NCBI GenBank assembly: GCA_019119415.1
Contig: DWXB01000007.1
Span: 85,122 to 149,121, forward strand
Origin: Candidatus Ligilactobacillus avistercoris
GTDB taxonomy: Bacteria; Bacillota; Bacilli; Lactobacillales; Lactobacillaceae
Length of the DNA stretch: 64,000 bases
Direction of reading: 5' to 3'
The notes beneath the pieces are model-generated. The model ran no database searches, was not told the origin of the DNA, and worked only from the letters and a program-made list of their open reading frames with translations. Positions 37,418 through 46,590 of the stretch are shown in pieces. A program made the position numbers and the translations under genes. Within the stretch, counting starts at the first letter, position 1; every line of letters begins with the position of its first letter.

Positions 37418-37534
37418 CCGTATCATCCTCCACTTTCGTAATTTTTTCTTAATAAATCTGTTCCCGATTATAGCGCCTTTCGTTCATCGACGCCAGTTCG
37501 CATTCACGGGAGAACGCAACCACCCAAAAGTAAC

Positions 37535-37565
37535 GAAAAGGGCTGCGCCTACCAGCACAACCCTT
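37535..37565 (-). terminator. Terminator after the second YjeM-type permease
   Basis: AAGGG and CCCTT close a stem with an inner TGTGC/GCGCA arm; TTTT follows on the minus strand. Confidence 0.6.
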
Positions 37566-37589
37566 CCTGATAATTATTAATTACTATTG

Positions 37590-39101
37590 CTAATCTGCAT
37601 TACTCTCCCGCTGCCGCTTGCGGTTGGAGTAGGCGTAGAAGATAAACGCCACGGTTCCGAAGAAGACCGGCCCGATTGCCGTCCAGAAGGCGGTCATGTA
37701 CTCGTGCTGCAGGATCGGCTGCACAATCGTGAAGATGATCCCGCCGGCCAAAACAACCAGACAGAAGATTACCAGGACGTTGGTCCAGAAGCGGTTCTTG
37801 AAGAACTCAAACGGGCGGTCAATGTTCTTCAGCCGCTTGAAGAACGGGAACGCCCCGACCAAGAAGAGGTACGGGAAGGTCGTTGACACATTCCCCATGT
37901 TAATCAGAATCGTGAAGAACTTAGCCGCCGTTGACCCCCCGAAGGAGATGAAGAAGATGGCGACACAAACAACGGCTGCCTGGACCCACATGGCAAACGC
38001 CGGCATCCCAGCCTTGTTGAGCTTGGTAATCCGCTTCGGCCACAGCTTACTGTCTGAGCCCATGATGAACGACTTAATCGGGGAGTACGTCATGATGAAG
38101 AAGCTTCCCGTTACGGCCAGTAAAATACTAAAGCCCGTAAAGCGCATCATTAACTGGCCGAATAATAAGGCCGTGTGGTGGGAAACACCGATGGCTTCCC
38201 CGAAGGAAATCCCGAGATTCCCCATCAGCACGTAGGTCACGTTCCCCAGCGTAACCTTGCCACTACCGAAGGCGTGCTGCCAGTTGGTACTGAAGCCCCA
38301 CATGAAGATGGTTAAGGCATACCCCACCGCAATGAAGATCGTTGCCAGCAGGATGCCGCGCGGGAAGGTTTTTTCGGGTTTATCAAGGCTGTCCATGATC
38401 CCGCCCATTGTTTCCATTCCGCCGTACGCAAAGATGGCGTAAACAATGAACGAAATCATCGCAATCGGCGTTCCAAACTGAGCGTTCGGTGAGTGAATGA
38501 AGGAGCCTAACCCACTAACTGGCTGAGCCAAGTGACCGTGGTTTAACACCAGGATAATGACACTGGCGCCCAGGAAGATGGCGTTCAACGCCACGTTAAA
38601 GGCCCCACCGATGGAAGCAACCTTGGCAATAGCGTTCATGCCACGCACCGAGAAGAACGTGACGACCAACACCAGCAGAATCCCCGCAATCCCGAGCGTT
38701 TCAACTGAGCTGAGACCAAACAGGTGCCACGAAGCCGTCGTATCCTTCCCGAAAATGAACGAGGACAGTGGAATGCAGTAACCGGAAGCGACCTGGACCA
38801 TCCAGACGATCCACGCCGCCAGCCAGATAAACGTTCCAATGAAGGCCCACTTTTCACCAATTGAGCCTTCCAGCCACGAGTAGATGCCTCCCTTGGCCTC
38901 CTTAAAGGATGAACCATACTCCGCCAGCATCAGACTGACTGGCAGGAAGAAGACCAGCGCGGCGAGGATGTACCAGACGATACTGGCATACCCCATCTGC
39001 ATGAAGGCCTTCGGGGTGTTGGCGAACCCGTAGATGGCGGAAATGATCATCATTACCAGGGTCATCAACCCAATTTTTTTATTTTCCTTCGGTGTGTCCA
39101 T
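37590..39101 (-). CDS. YjeM-type amino-acid permease, second copy
   Basis: A 503-residue, 12-helix APC transporter. GLMTLVMMIISAIYGFANTPKAFMQMGY matches the start of YjeM-like proteins; FKEAKGGIYSWLEGSIGEKW and IVYAIFAYGGMETMGG are shared with its paralogue at 18804-20303. The two are similar end to end but well diverged, so substrates may differ. It is a single-gene unit. An amino-acid substrate is expected; nothing in the sequence fixes which one. Confidence 0.85.
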   Translation of the reverse strand: MDTPKENKKIGLMTLVMMIISAIYGFANTPKAFMQMGYASIVWYILAALVFFLPVSLMLAEYGSSFKEAKGGIYSWLEGSIGEKWAFIGTFIWLAAWIVWMVQVASGYCIPLSSFIFGKDTTASWHLFGLSSVETLGIAGILLVLVVTFFSVRGMNAIAKVASIGGAFNVALNAIFLGASVIILVLNHGHLAQPVSGLGSFIHSPNAQFGTPIAMISFIVYAIFAYGGMETMGGIMDSLDKPEKTFPRGILLATIFIAVGYALTIFMWGFSTNWQHAFGSGKVTLGNVTYVLMGNLGISFGEAIGVSHHTALLFGQLMMRFTGFSILLAVTGSFFIMTYSPIKSFIMGSDSKLWPKRITKLNKAGMPAFAMWVQAAVVCVAIFFISFGGSTAAKFFTILINMGNVSTTFPYLFLVGAFPFFKRLKNIDRPFEFFKNRFWTNVLVIFCLVVLAGGIIFTIVQPILQHEYMTAFWTAIGPVFFGTVAFIFYAYSNRKRQRESNAD

Positions 39102-39210
39102 GAATTTACCCCCATAAATTAGATTAAAATTAGTTTGATTATACCATTATGAGGGGCGTTTGCGGGGAAATGCCCGGAATTTTATGAAAAGAAGAACAAA
39201 CTTAAGCCCT

Positions 39211-39834
39211 TTAATCCGCTACGGCCGCAAGGAACGGTTCTGTTACCCGTGAGCGGAAAAAGGACGTTAACGGACCCATGCAAAGGGCCGTAATAATTGT
39301 CCCAATTCCCGGCATAACCCCGCACAGAAAGCCGATTAGAACACACGTTGAATCACTAACCACGCGCGCCACCCGGAACGGCGTGAGGTGGTAGTCATTC
39401 GCTGCCATTAACGCCCACGCATCGTAGGCAGACACCCCAATATCCGCGGTAAAGTATAATGCGGATGAAAAACACATCACGACTAACGCTCCGCCCATGA
39501 CCATCAAGCGTGCGGATACTCCCGGATGCGGCATGAGCATATTCAAAAAAGAATGGGCGACCCCCGCTGCGGGGCCTGTAAGTAACAGGTTAATAACCGT
39601 TGCCCCGCCAATGTAGTGCCACTGGGTAACAAAAACACCTCCTAGGAAAATACCAGTTACCACAACGTAAAAAACACTGTAACTTGTTCCGAACAACCGC
39701 GCGATTCCCGTTACAAAACACGTAAACGGGTCCGTTCCAAAGTTGGCCTTCTGAAGTCCTCCAACGCAGAAGCCCGTGATAATCACTCCCCAGAAAGCCA
39801 TCCCAATCCGCCGCCGACTTTTTCTTGTCACCAT
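39211..39834 (-). CDS. YczE/YyaS-like membrane protein
   Basis: A 207-residue protein with five or six helices. The conserved GLQKANFGTDPFTCFVTGIA and ADIGVSAYDAWALM repeats are typical of the YitT/YczE group. Role unknown; YczE in Bacillus affects surfactin production, but that cannot be carried over. It is read divergently from the AraC gene, with 66 bases between. Confidence 0.78.
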   Translation of the reverse strand: MVTRKSRRRIGMAFWGVIITGFCVGGLQKANFGTDPFTCFVTGIARLFGTSYSVFYVVVTGIFLGGVFVTQWHYIGGATVINLLLTGPAAGVAHSFLNMLMPHPGVSARLMVMGGALVVMCFSSALYFTADIGVSAYDAWALMAANDYHLTPFRVARVVSDSTCVLIGFLCGVMPGIGTIITALCMGPLTSFFRSRVTEPFLAAVAD

Positions 39835-39900
39835 GTTTTCCTCAACTTCCTTTCACTTTGCGGTATAATGCCCGTAACATACTCAGGGGGAATTTTAAAA

Positions 39901-40734
39901 ATGGAAAATGCAACCGTTGTTAATTTTGATAACCGTTTTATCTTAGCGCTTCAGCTAACAACTGCCGGCGACTCTGTGACCGCGCCCACACATACATACG
40001 GCCCCGCTATCCGTCCCTACTACCTGCTCCACTTTATTACTGCAGGAGAGGGAAGTTTCATTACAGCAACCGCCCAATACCACCTCAAAGCAGGCGACGG
40101 TTTTTTTATCAGTCCCCACGTTCAGACAAAATACGTTGCGAGCTCCGTCAATCCATGGCAATACTTTTGGATCGGGTTTACCGGCTCTGCCGCACCAACA
40201 ATTGTCCAGCGGTTAGCCTTAACCGATCAGTACCCCATTTTCAAAACCACCCCGGTTAGTCTCAAAAAAATTATGACGTTAATTGCCAATACGGTAATTA
40301 CCCCAGCAACAGTTGGCGATGAGTTTCATCTCCTCGGAAACCTATTTCACGTTCTCAGCTTAATTGACACCGGCATTCCCACCGTCCGTCTCCGCGAAAA
40401 TAATCCATACATTAACCAAGCATTAACCTATATCCAACAACACTTCATGGAGCCACTTACCGTCACAACAATCGCCAACCATATCGGTTTAAACCGTAGC
40501 TACTTAACAACGCTATTCAAGCAAACCACCGGGACCACCCCCGCTTCATACATCACGACGGTCCGCATCACTTACGCCACACACCTTCTAGAAAGCTCAA
40601 ACGCCCCCATAAAGACAATTGCTCACCAGTGTGGCTACTCAACCACCGAAGCACTCACCAAAGCATTCAAACGCGTCATTGGAGGGACTCCCGCCAGTTA
40701 TCGTCAGGGAAAGCGCAACCATCCCTATTGTTAA
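39901..40734 (+). CDS. AraC-family regulator of alpha-galactoside use
   Basis: A 277-residue regulator with an N-terminal cupin-like sugar-binding domain (HTYGPAIRPYYLLHFITAGEG) and two C-terminal helix-turn-helix motifs; the second contains IAHQCGYSTTEALTKAFKRVIGGTPASYR, the AraC signature. ATG 39901 follows AGGGGG. The alpha-galactosidase gene follows on the same strand, so it is most likely its activator, as with MsmR or RafR. The inducer is not known. Confidence 0.87.
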   Translation: MENATVVNFDNRFILALQLTTAGDSVTAPTHTYGPAIRPYYLLHFITAGEGSFITATAQYHLKAGDGFFISPHVQTKYVASSVNPWQYFWIGFTGSAAPTIVQRLALTDQYPIFKTTPVSLKKIMTLIANTVITPATVGDEFHLLGNLFHVLSLIDTGIPTVRLRENNPYINQALTYIQQHFMEPLTVTTIANHIGLNRSYLTTLFKQTTGTTPASYITTVRITYATHLLESSNAPIKTIAHQCGYSTTEALTKAFKRVIGGTPASYRQGKRNHPYC

Positions 40735-40835
40735 CAACCGCACTTCTCAATACAACGGATAGGTGTTGCGTAAAGTTATCCGTTTGTTAGGTGATTATCA
40801 TGTTCTGTTTTAATCACGTGCTGTTCGTTTTATTA

Positions 40836-40849
40836 TGTAAGCGGATTCA
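40836..40849 (+). promoter_or_regulatory. cre-like CcpA site before alpha-galactosidase
   Basis: TGTAAGCGGATTCA has one mismatch to the cre consensus and lies 17 bases before the ATG, where binding would block transcription. Confidence 0.55.
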
Positions 40850-40865
40850 GAATGGAGGTAATCTT

Positions 40866-43100
40866 ATGGGCATTGAATTTCTTGAAAAAAGTCACCAGTT
40901 TCACCTGTACAACGATGAAATAAGCTATGTTTTTCACATCATGCGAAACGGTCAACTCGGCAACCTTTACTTTGGCAAACGAATCGCCACTAACCACGAC
41001 TACACGGACAGGGAGGAGCATAGTTACCGACCCGTTTCAGCTTATACGTATGACCACGAGTATTCATTCTCGCTTGGCGATTTGCGCCAGGAATATCCGG
41101 CATACGGTACGGGAGACTTCCGCGACCCCGCCGTTGAAATTAAACAGGAGAACGGTAGTACGATTACGAACTTCACCTACCAAAAACACCACATTTTCGC
41201 GGGGAAACCCCGCCTAGACGGACTCCCGGCCACCTACGTTGAAAGTAACGACGAGGCAACGACCCTTGAAATCACCCTCCACGATGATGTCATTGCCGCT
41301 GACATGGTCCTAACGTACACAATTTACGCAGACCGCAACGTAATCGCGCGCAATGTCCGATTTGTTAATCATGGTGAACAGCCCTTACATATCACGAAAG
41401 CAATGAGTTTAGCGCTTGACCTCCCGGACTCCAACTATGACTGGCTTCAATTTTCAGGAGCGTGGGCCCGTGAACGGCAACCGAAAGCACGCCATCTTCA
41501 GCAGGGAATCCAAGCGGTTGGAAGTACCCGGGGCGCATCAAGCCATATGCAAAACCCGTTTGTTATTCTTAAACGCCCGAATACAACCGAAGACTTGGGA
41601 ACTGTTATTGGATTCACCTTTGTTTATAGCGGTAATTTTCGCATTCAAGCAGAGGTTGACACGTACGACGTTACGCGACTAACCGTTGGAATCCACCCCC
41701 AAAACTTTGATTGGAAACTTAATCCGGGGGCTGTTTTCCAAACGCCAGAAGCCCTTATTACGTTCTCGCACACGGGGCTTAACGGGCTTAGCCAAACCAA
41801 CCACGCCCTGCTTCGTGAGCGGCTTGTTCGGGGAAAGTGGCGTGACCGTAACCGGCCAGTTTTGATTAATAATTGGGAAGCAACGTACTTTAACTTTGAT
41901 GAGGATAAGCTCGTTCAAATCGCCAAAAAAGCACGTGACCGTGGAATTGAACTGTTTGTACTTGACGACGGCTGGTTTAGCACCCGGAACGGCGAGACTT
42001 CCGGCCTGGGCGACTGGTGGGCCAACCGCAACCGGCTTCCGAACGGAATAAAGGGACTCGCCACCAGGGTTAAAAAATTAGGAATGAAGTTTGGCCTGTG
42101 GTTTGAGCCAGAAATGGTCAATAAGGATAGTGAACTGTACCGAAACCATCCTGACTGGATTATTCAAACCCCTCACCGGCACCCTAGCCACGGACGGCAA
42201 CAGTACGTTCTTGACTTCAGCAGACCGGAAGTTGTCGATGCAATTTATACAATGATGGCAAAAATCTTGGCCGGTGCTGATATTGATTATATTAAATGGG
42301 ATATGAACAGGAATATCACTGAAGTTTATTCGGCAGCATACCCTGCCGACCAACAGGGCGAAATCTTCCACCGCTACATTCTTGGCGTATATTCCCTGTA
42401 CGAGCGGCTGATCAAACGATTCCCAGACATTCTTTTCGAATCCTGCGCAAGTGGCGGGGGACGGTTTGACGCCGGAATGCTGTACTATGCCCCCCAGGCC
42501 TGGACAAGCGACTGTAGTGATGCCGCAGAACGGGTTAAGATCCAGTACGGTACGTCTTACGGATACCCCCTCAGCTCCATGGGAGCCCACGTATCCATCA
42601 CGCCGAACCACCAATTAAACCGAAGTACCCCATTAAAAACACGCGGCGACATTGCCTTCTTCGGCGGAGGGTTTGGCTATGAACTTGACCTGAATAAATT
42701 AACCCCCGCCGAACAAAAGACAGTCAATGCTCAGATTAGGTTTGCTAAGCAATCCCGCGAAATTATTAACCACGGCACCTTTTACCGCCTGCAGGATCCG
42801 TTTACACACAACATTGCAGCGTGGATGGTCGTTAGCCCAGACAAGCGCCACGCCCTTGTTGAGGTCTACAAAATGCTCAACGATGTTAACGCCCCGTTCC
42901 GCCTAACATACCTTCGGGGGCTCGATTCTAACGCACAGTATCGCGTTACCGAAGAAGGTGGTCAGGATTATGGGAGCCACGGCGGCGATGAACTCATGAA
43001 CGCCGGTTTAATTACTACCGATGAACAAGCAGGCCAGGTCGCCACCGAGGACATTAAGGGCGACTTTAGCTCACGACTCTTTATTTTAAGTGCTGAATAG
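40866..43100 (+). CDS. melA: Alpha-galactosidase (GH36)
   Basis: Splits alpha-1,6-galactosides such as melibiose and raffinose sugars. The 744 residues follow the tetrameric GH36 plan: N-terminal beta-supersandwich, barrel, C-terminal beta sheet. DYIKWDMNR holds the nucleophile Asp479, SCASGGGRFD a substrate loop and TSDCSDAAER the acid/base Asp549. ATG 40866 follows GGAGG; the 25 codons open upstream are rejected. No export signal, so the sugar is cut inside the cell; no transporter gene is linked. Confidence 0.95.
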   Translation: MGIEFLEKSHQFHLYNDEISYVFHIMRNGQLGNLYFGKRIATNHDYTDREEHSYRPVSAYTYDHEYSFSLGDLRQEYPAYGTGDFRDPAVEIKQENGSTITNFTYQKHHIFAGKPRLDGLPATYVESNDEATTLEITLHDDVIAADMVLTYTIYADRNVIARNVRFVNHGEQPLHITKAMSLALDLPDSNYDWLQFSGAWARERQPKARHLQQGIQAVGSTRGASSHMQNPFVILKRPNTTEDLGTVIGFTFVYSGNFRIQAEVDTYDVTRLTVGIHPQNFDWKLNPGAVFQTPEALITFSHTGLNGLSQTNHALLRERLVRGKWRDRNRPVLINNWEATYFNFDEDKLVQIAKKARDRGIELFVLDDGWFSTRNGETSGLGDWWANRNRLPNGIKGLATRVKKLGMKFGLWFEPEMVNKDSELYRNHPDWIIQTPHRHPSHGRQQYVLDFSRPEVVDAIYTMMAKILAGADIDYIKWDMNRNITEVYSAAYPADQQGEIFHRYILGVYSLYERLIKRFPDILFESCASGGGRFDAGMLYYAPQAWTSDCSDAAERVKIQYGTSYGYPLSSMGAHVSITPNHQLNRSTPLKTRGDIAFFGGGFGYELDLNKLTPAEQKTVNAQIRFAKQSREIINHGTFYRLQDPFTHNIAAWMVVSPDKRHALVEVYKMLNDVNAPFRLTYLRGLDSNAQYRVTEEGGQDYGSHGGDELMNAGLITTDEQAGQVATEDIKGDFSSRLFILSAE

Positions 43101-43116
43101 AAAGTTGACCATAAAT

Positions 43117-43153
43117 AGAAAGGACCCACTACACATAAAGTAGTAGGTCCTTT
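43117..43153 (+). terminator. Terminator between melA and pepD (both strands)
   Basis: AAAGGACC and GGTCCTTT close a stem with inner ACTAC/GTAGT pairs; it ends in TTTT and can act on either strand. Confidence 0.8.
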
Positions 43154-43172
43154 TCATTACAAGATCCTAGTT

Positions 43173-44603
43173 TTACAGGTTCTTATCCATATTAAACGTG
43201 AACTTCGACAACTCGATACCCTTCATGATGAGCTTGTTCATCAATTCCTTGGTCATCTTCTTCATCGTGGCCACAATCTCGTAATTCTTCTGCGTTAGGA
43301 ATTCCGTCAATTCGGCACCGTGCAGCTTAGCGGCTTCCTTGTCAATCTCAGCAATCATCTTGCGGTTAACGCGCCGGCATTCAATCAGGTAGTCGGTGTT
43401 GTCCTGAACGAACTTACTATAGTGGCTCTCCACCAGCATTGACATGTGCCGGTACAGCCAGTATGCAGAGTCGGCATCAACGTCCATCTCAAGCGGCGTT
43501 TGCGAAAAACTCGGGTCCGTGTCGTTGGCGTTCGTGTAGAACGGAATGTACGGGCTGAATTCCGGGTAACCGATGCACAGCCACATGATGGCCTGCTGCT
43601 CTTCTGGAACGTCATTCCGCAGCTGCAGAACGTGGGAGTTTTGCGTCCGGTTCAAGCCGATTGGCCGGTAGCGGTACTTGTCGGCGTCGTCCGCGTGGCC
43701 CATTGGGTCGTACGGCGTCTCGTTGTAGTGGGAGCCGAGGTACATCTCAATGTCATCCGGCGTGAACTTGTGGTTCGTCCGCATAATAAACGGTAATTCG
43801 CCTGATTCCGGATCCTCATCGAGTTCCGGGTTAAACAGGTGATGACCGTACCAAACCCGTGGCGTGTTATAGTGGCGGTCCTTTTCATTGAACGTCCCGA
43901 AGATGTGACGGAAGTTCCACCTTTCCTTATCCGGGTTGAGGTGGTGTTCCTCAACGAATTCCCGGATGCCGTCCGCCCACTGGAAGTTTTCCGTGTCGTT
44001 AAAGTCAACCTGCTGGATGGCAACCTCGTTGGCGACCACGGCGTAAGCGTCGTCCGGAATCCGCTGGGCGAGCCACAGGTGGCCCGTTACGATTTCCATG
44101 TACCATGCTTCATTCTTGTCAGCGAACAGCACGGAGTTGCCGGCTGGCGAACCGTACTTGGAAATCAGTTTCCCGAGGAACTGAACGGCTTGCCGGGCGG
44201 AATCGATGAAAGGCAGCGTGACGTTAACGATGCAGTCCTCATCCAACCCGTCCTTTACCAGCGGGTCAAAGGCCAGCGTCCGTTCGTTACCGTACGTTGA
44301 CTCCGTTGCGGACATGGCAACGTTCTTTTCGTTAATCCCACTTTCCTCGTAGTACCCGTTCTTCTTGTAGTCGACGTTCGGGACGGCGTTGTAGCGGTAG
44401 CCGTTTTCCGGCAGTTCCATCTCGAAGCCGTTTAACCACGACTTGATCTTCTTGCCCTTCTCCCCGTGCCATGCCGGGTGCATGTAAAACCGCTGGGGGG
44501 TCAGCGGCAGGAAGGTGTCATCGTTCCGCGCAATCATCACGGAACCATCGATGCTGGCATCCTTCCCCACCAGCATTGACGTGCAAGCGCGTTCAATTTC
44601 CAT
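43173..44603 (-). CDS. pepD: Dipeptidase, C69 family
   Basis: Ntn-hydrolase dipeptidase of broad specificity. The N-terminus MEIERACTSMLVGKDASIDG has the catalytic Cys at position 7, freed by removal of a short propeptide, and DGSVMIARNDD follows as the family signature. The 476 residues match the family. Two starts are possible; I choose ATG 44603, with AAGGT about ten bases before, over one five codons earlier. Convergent with melA. Confidence 0.92.
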   Translation of the reverse strand: MEIERACTSMLVGKDASIDGSVMIARNDDTFLPLTPQRFYMHPAWHGEKGKKIKSWLNGFEMELPENGYRYNAVPNVDYKKNGYYEESGINEKNVAMSATESTYGNERTLAFDPLVKDGLDEDCIVNVTLPFIDSARQAVQFLGKLISKYGSPAGNSVLFADKNEAWYMEIVTGHLWLAQRIPDDAYAVVANEVAIQQVDFNDTENFQWADGIREFVEEHHLNPDKERWNFRHIFGTFNEKDRHYNTPRVWYGHHLFNPELDEDPESGELPFIMRTNHKFTPDDIEMYLGSHYNETPYDPMGHADDADKYRYRPIGLNRTQNSHVLQLRNDVPEEQQAIMWLCIGYPEFSPYIPFYTNANDTDPSFSQTPLEMDVDADSAYWLYRHMSMLVESHYSKFVQDNTDYLIECRRVNRKMIAEIDKEAAKLHGAELTEFLTQKNYEIVATMKKMTKELMNKLIMKGIELSKFTFNMDKNL

Positions 44604-44773
44604 TAATATGACCTTCATTTCCTATTTAAAGTTACCTCTATTCTAGCAGAGCCCTCCGTGGGGTTCAATTTTCGCGGGGTAAAAAAGACCACAAAAAAAG
44701 CATAAAAGAAATTGTACTTCCCCGCCAAAAATAGTAACCTACTAGGGTAAGTATTTTGAAGGAGTGAATATTC

Positions 44774-46366
44774 GTGGACAGAGAAGACGAGCAACAGCTT
44801 GCTAAGCTAAACGCGTTTGAAATTAGCAAGAAGATTAACAAGCTCGCACAAAATAACGACCACCACAACGCCTTCCTGAACGCCGGACGGGGCGACCCGA
44901 ACTGGCTGAACACGAAGGCCCGGCTGGCATTTAACCGGCTGGTTGAATTTGGCATTACCGAAACCCGGCGAACGATCGATGAACACGACCTGGCCGGGTA
45001 CACCGAAACGGCGGGGATTGCCGCCCGCTTTAAGCAGTTTTTGAAACCCGCAGAACACCCGGCGGACAAGTTTTTGCAGGCGGCCGTGGACTACTGCGTG
45101 AACGAACTGGCGGCTAATCCTGACCGGCTGGTGAAGGAACTCACCGACGGGGCGCTCGGAAACAACTACCCGTCCCCAGACCGGGTGCTGCACTACACCG
45201 AACGGATTTTAAACCGCTACATCCAGGACGTACTGTACGACGGCGTTGACCTGGAAGAGCACACGCAGATCTTCCCGACTGAGGGGGGCACGGCAGCAAT
45301 CGTCTACCTGTTTAATTCCCTGAAGGAAAACCACCTAATCCACCCCGGCGACAAGATCGCGCTGACGACGCCGATCTTCACGCCGTACCTGGAGATTCCG
45401 GTGCTCAACGACTACCAGCTCGTCAAGGTTAACCTAGTGGCGGACGAAACGACCAACTGGCAAATCCGACCGGAAGAACTGGAAAAACTGGCGGACCCAA
45501 GCATCAAGCTGGTTTGTGCCATTAATCCAAGTAATCCGGGCGCCATGGCGTTTGACAAGCAGGCCCTGGCAGCTATTAAGCATGCCGTAGCCAAGAACCC
45601 GGATCTGATGATTGTCACGGACGACGTCTACGGAACGTTTGCCGAAAATTTCCAGACGATTTACAGCGTTGTACCGTACAACACGATGCTGGTTTACTCG
45701 TTTTCTAAGCTCTTCGGGGCAACCGGCTGGCGGCTCGGGCTCATTGCCATGCACGACGACAACGTCTTCGACAAGCTCGTCAGTGAGCTGCCGTCCGCCC
45801 AGCGGGCTGAAGTAAACGAACGGTACGGTAACGTGGTTCTCCACCCCGACAAGATGTCGTTCATTGAACGGATGGTAGCGGACAGCCGCTCCATCGGGCT
45901 GTACCACACTGCCGGGCTCTCCACGCCCCAGCAGGTGATGGAAGACCTGTTTGCCCTGACGCACTTGGTTGCCGGCAAGGACGACCAGTACATCAACGAG
46001 TCGCGGCGGATTGTGAGTGAGCGATACAACCGGCTGTGTGCCGCCCTCGGCATTAACCCGGACGAAAGCAAGGAAAACACCAAATACTACTCCCTGCTCG
46101 ACATTTACCAGATTGCCGAGCACAAGTACGGCAAGGACTTCCGGAAGTACCTCGAAGAAAACTTTGAACAGATTGACTTCCTGGTTAACCTGGCAAAGAA
46201 GAACGGGATTACGTTGATGGACGGCCCGGGATTTGGGACAACGCCGGGGAAGCTGCGGGTGTCCGAGGCTAACCTGCCGACCCACGCCTACACGGTAATC
46301 GGAGAACAGGTTCTTCAACTGCTGGCAAACTACCACGAACGGTACGAGGCGGCGAAGAAAAACTAA
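44774..46366 (+). CDS. Aspartate 4-decarboxylase / aspartate aminotransferase
   Basis: PLP enzyme that removes the beta-carboxyl of aspartate to give alanine and carbon dioxide. Fold-type I motifs are visible: INPSNPGAM, MIVTDDVYGTF and SFSKLFGATGWRLG with the PLP Lys. The 530-residue length and the long N-terminal arm match the bifunctional decarboxylase, not plain aminotransferases (about 400). Start is GTG 44774 after GAAGGAG. The usual partner antiporter AspT is not adjacent. Confidence 0.88.
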   Translation: MDREDEQQLAKLNAFEISKKINKLAQNNDHHNAFLNAGRGDPNWLNTKARLAFNRLVEFGITETRRTIDEHDLAGYTETAGIAARFKQFLKPAEHPADKFLQAAVDYCVNELAANPDRLVKELTDGALGNNYPSPDRVLHYTERILNRYIQDVLYDGVDLEEHTQIFPTEGGTAAIVYLFNSLKENHLIHPGDKIALTTPIFTPYLEIPVLNDYQLVKVNLVADETTNWQIRPEELEKLADPSIKLVCAINPSNPGAMAFDKQALAAIKHAVAKNPDLMIVTDDVYGTFAENFQTIYSVVPYNTMLVYSFSKLFGATGWRLGLIAMHDDNVFDKLVSELPSAQRAEVNERYGNVVLHPDKMSFIERMVADSRSIGLYHTAGLSTPQQVMEDLFALTHLVAGKDDQYINESRRIVSERYNRLCAALGINPDESKENTKYYSLLDIYQIAEHKYGKDFRKYLEENFEQIDFLVNLAKKNGITLMDGPGFGTTPGKLRVSEANLPTHAYTVIGEQVLQLLANYHERYEAAKKN

Positions 46367-46388
46367 GCCTTATAATGATGAGGATTCA

Positions 46389-46415
46389 GGCTGTGATGAG
46401 AATCACGGCCTTTTT
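46389..46415 (+). terminator. Terminator after aspartate decarboxylase
   Basis: GGCTGTGAT, GAGA and ATCACGGCC followed by TTTTT. Confidence 0.88.
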
Positions 46416-46590
46416 ATTATGCCTTAAAGATGAATGTGAACATAACTACTATTACTCCTATTATCAGTCCAGCATTAACCCCTTATAACCTTAAATTTAT
46501 GTAAAGAAAGGGGTTTCACGCTTTTAGTTGACTTTTTCACAATCAGGAATTATTATGACGTTGTAATTTTTAAAAAAGGAGTGCTTAACC

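Noticed and set aside
40754..40784. Inverted repeat AACGGATA/TATCCGTT after the AraC gene
   Set aside because: Eight pairs around a 15-base loop with only a weak T run; could be a regulator site or a poor terminator, not enough to call.
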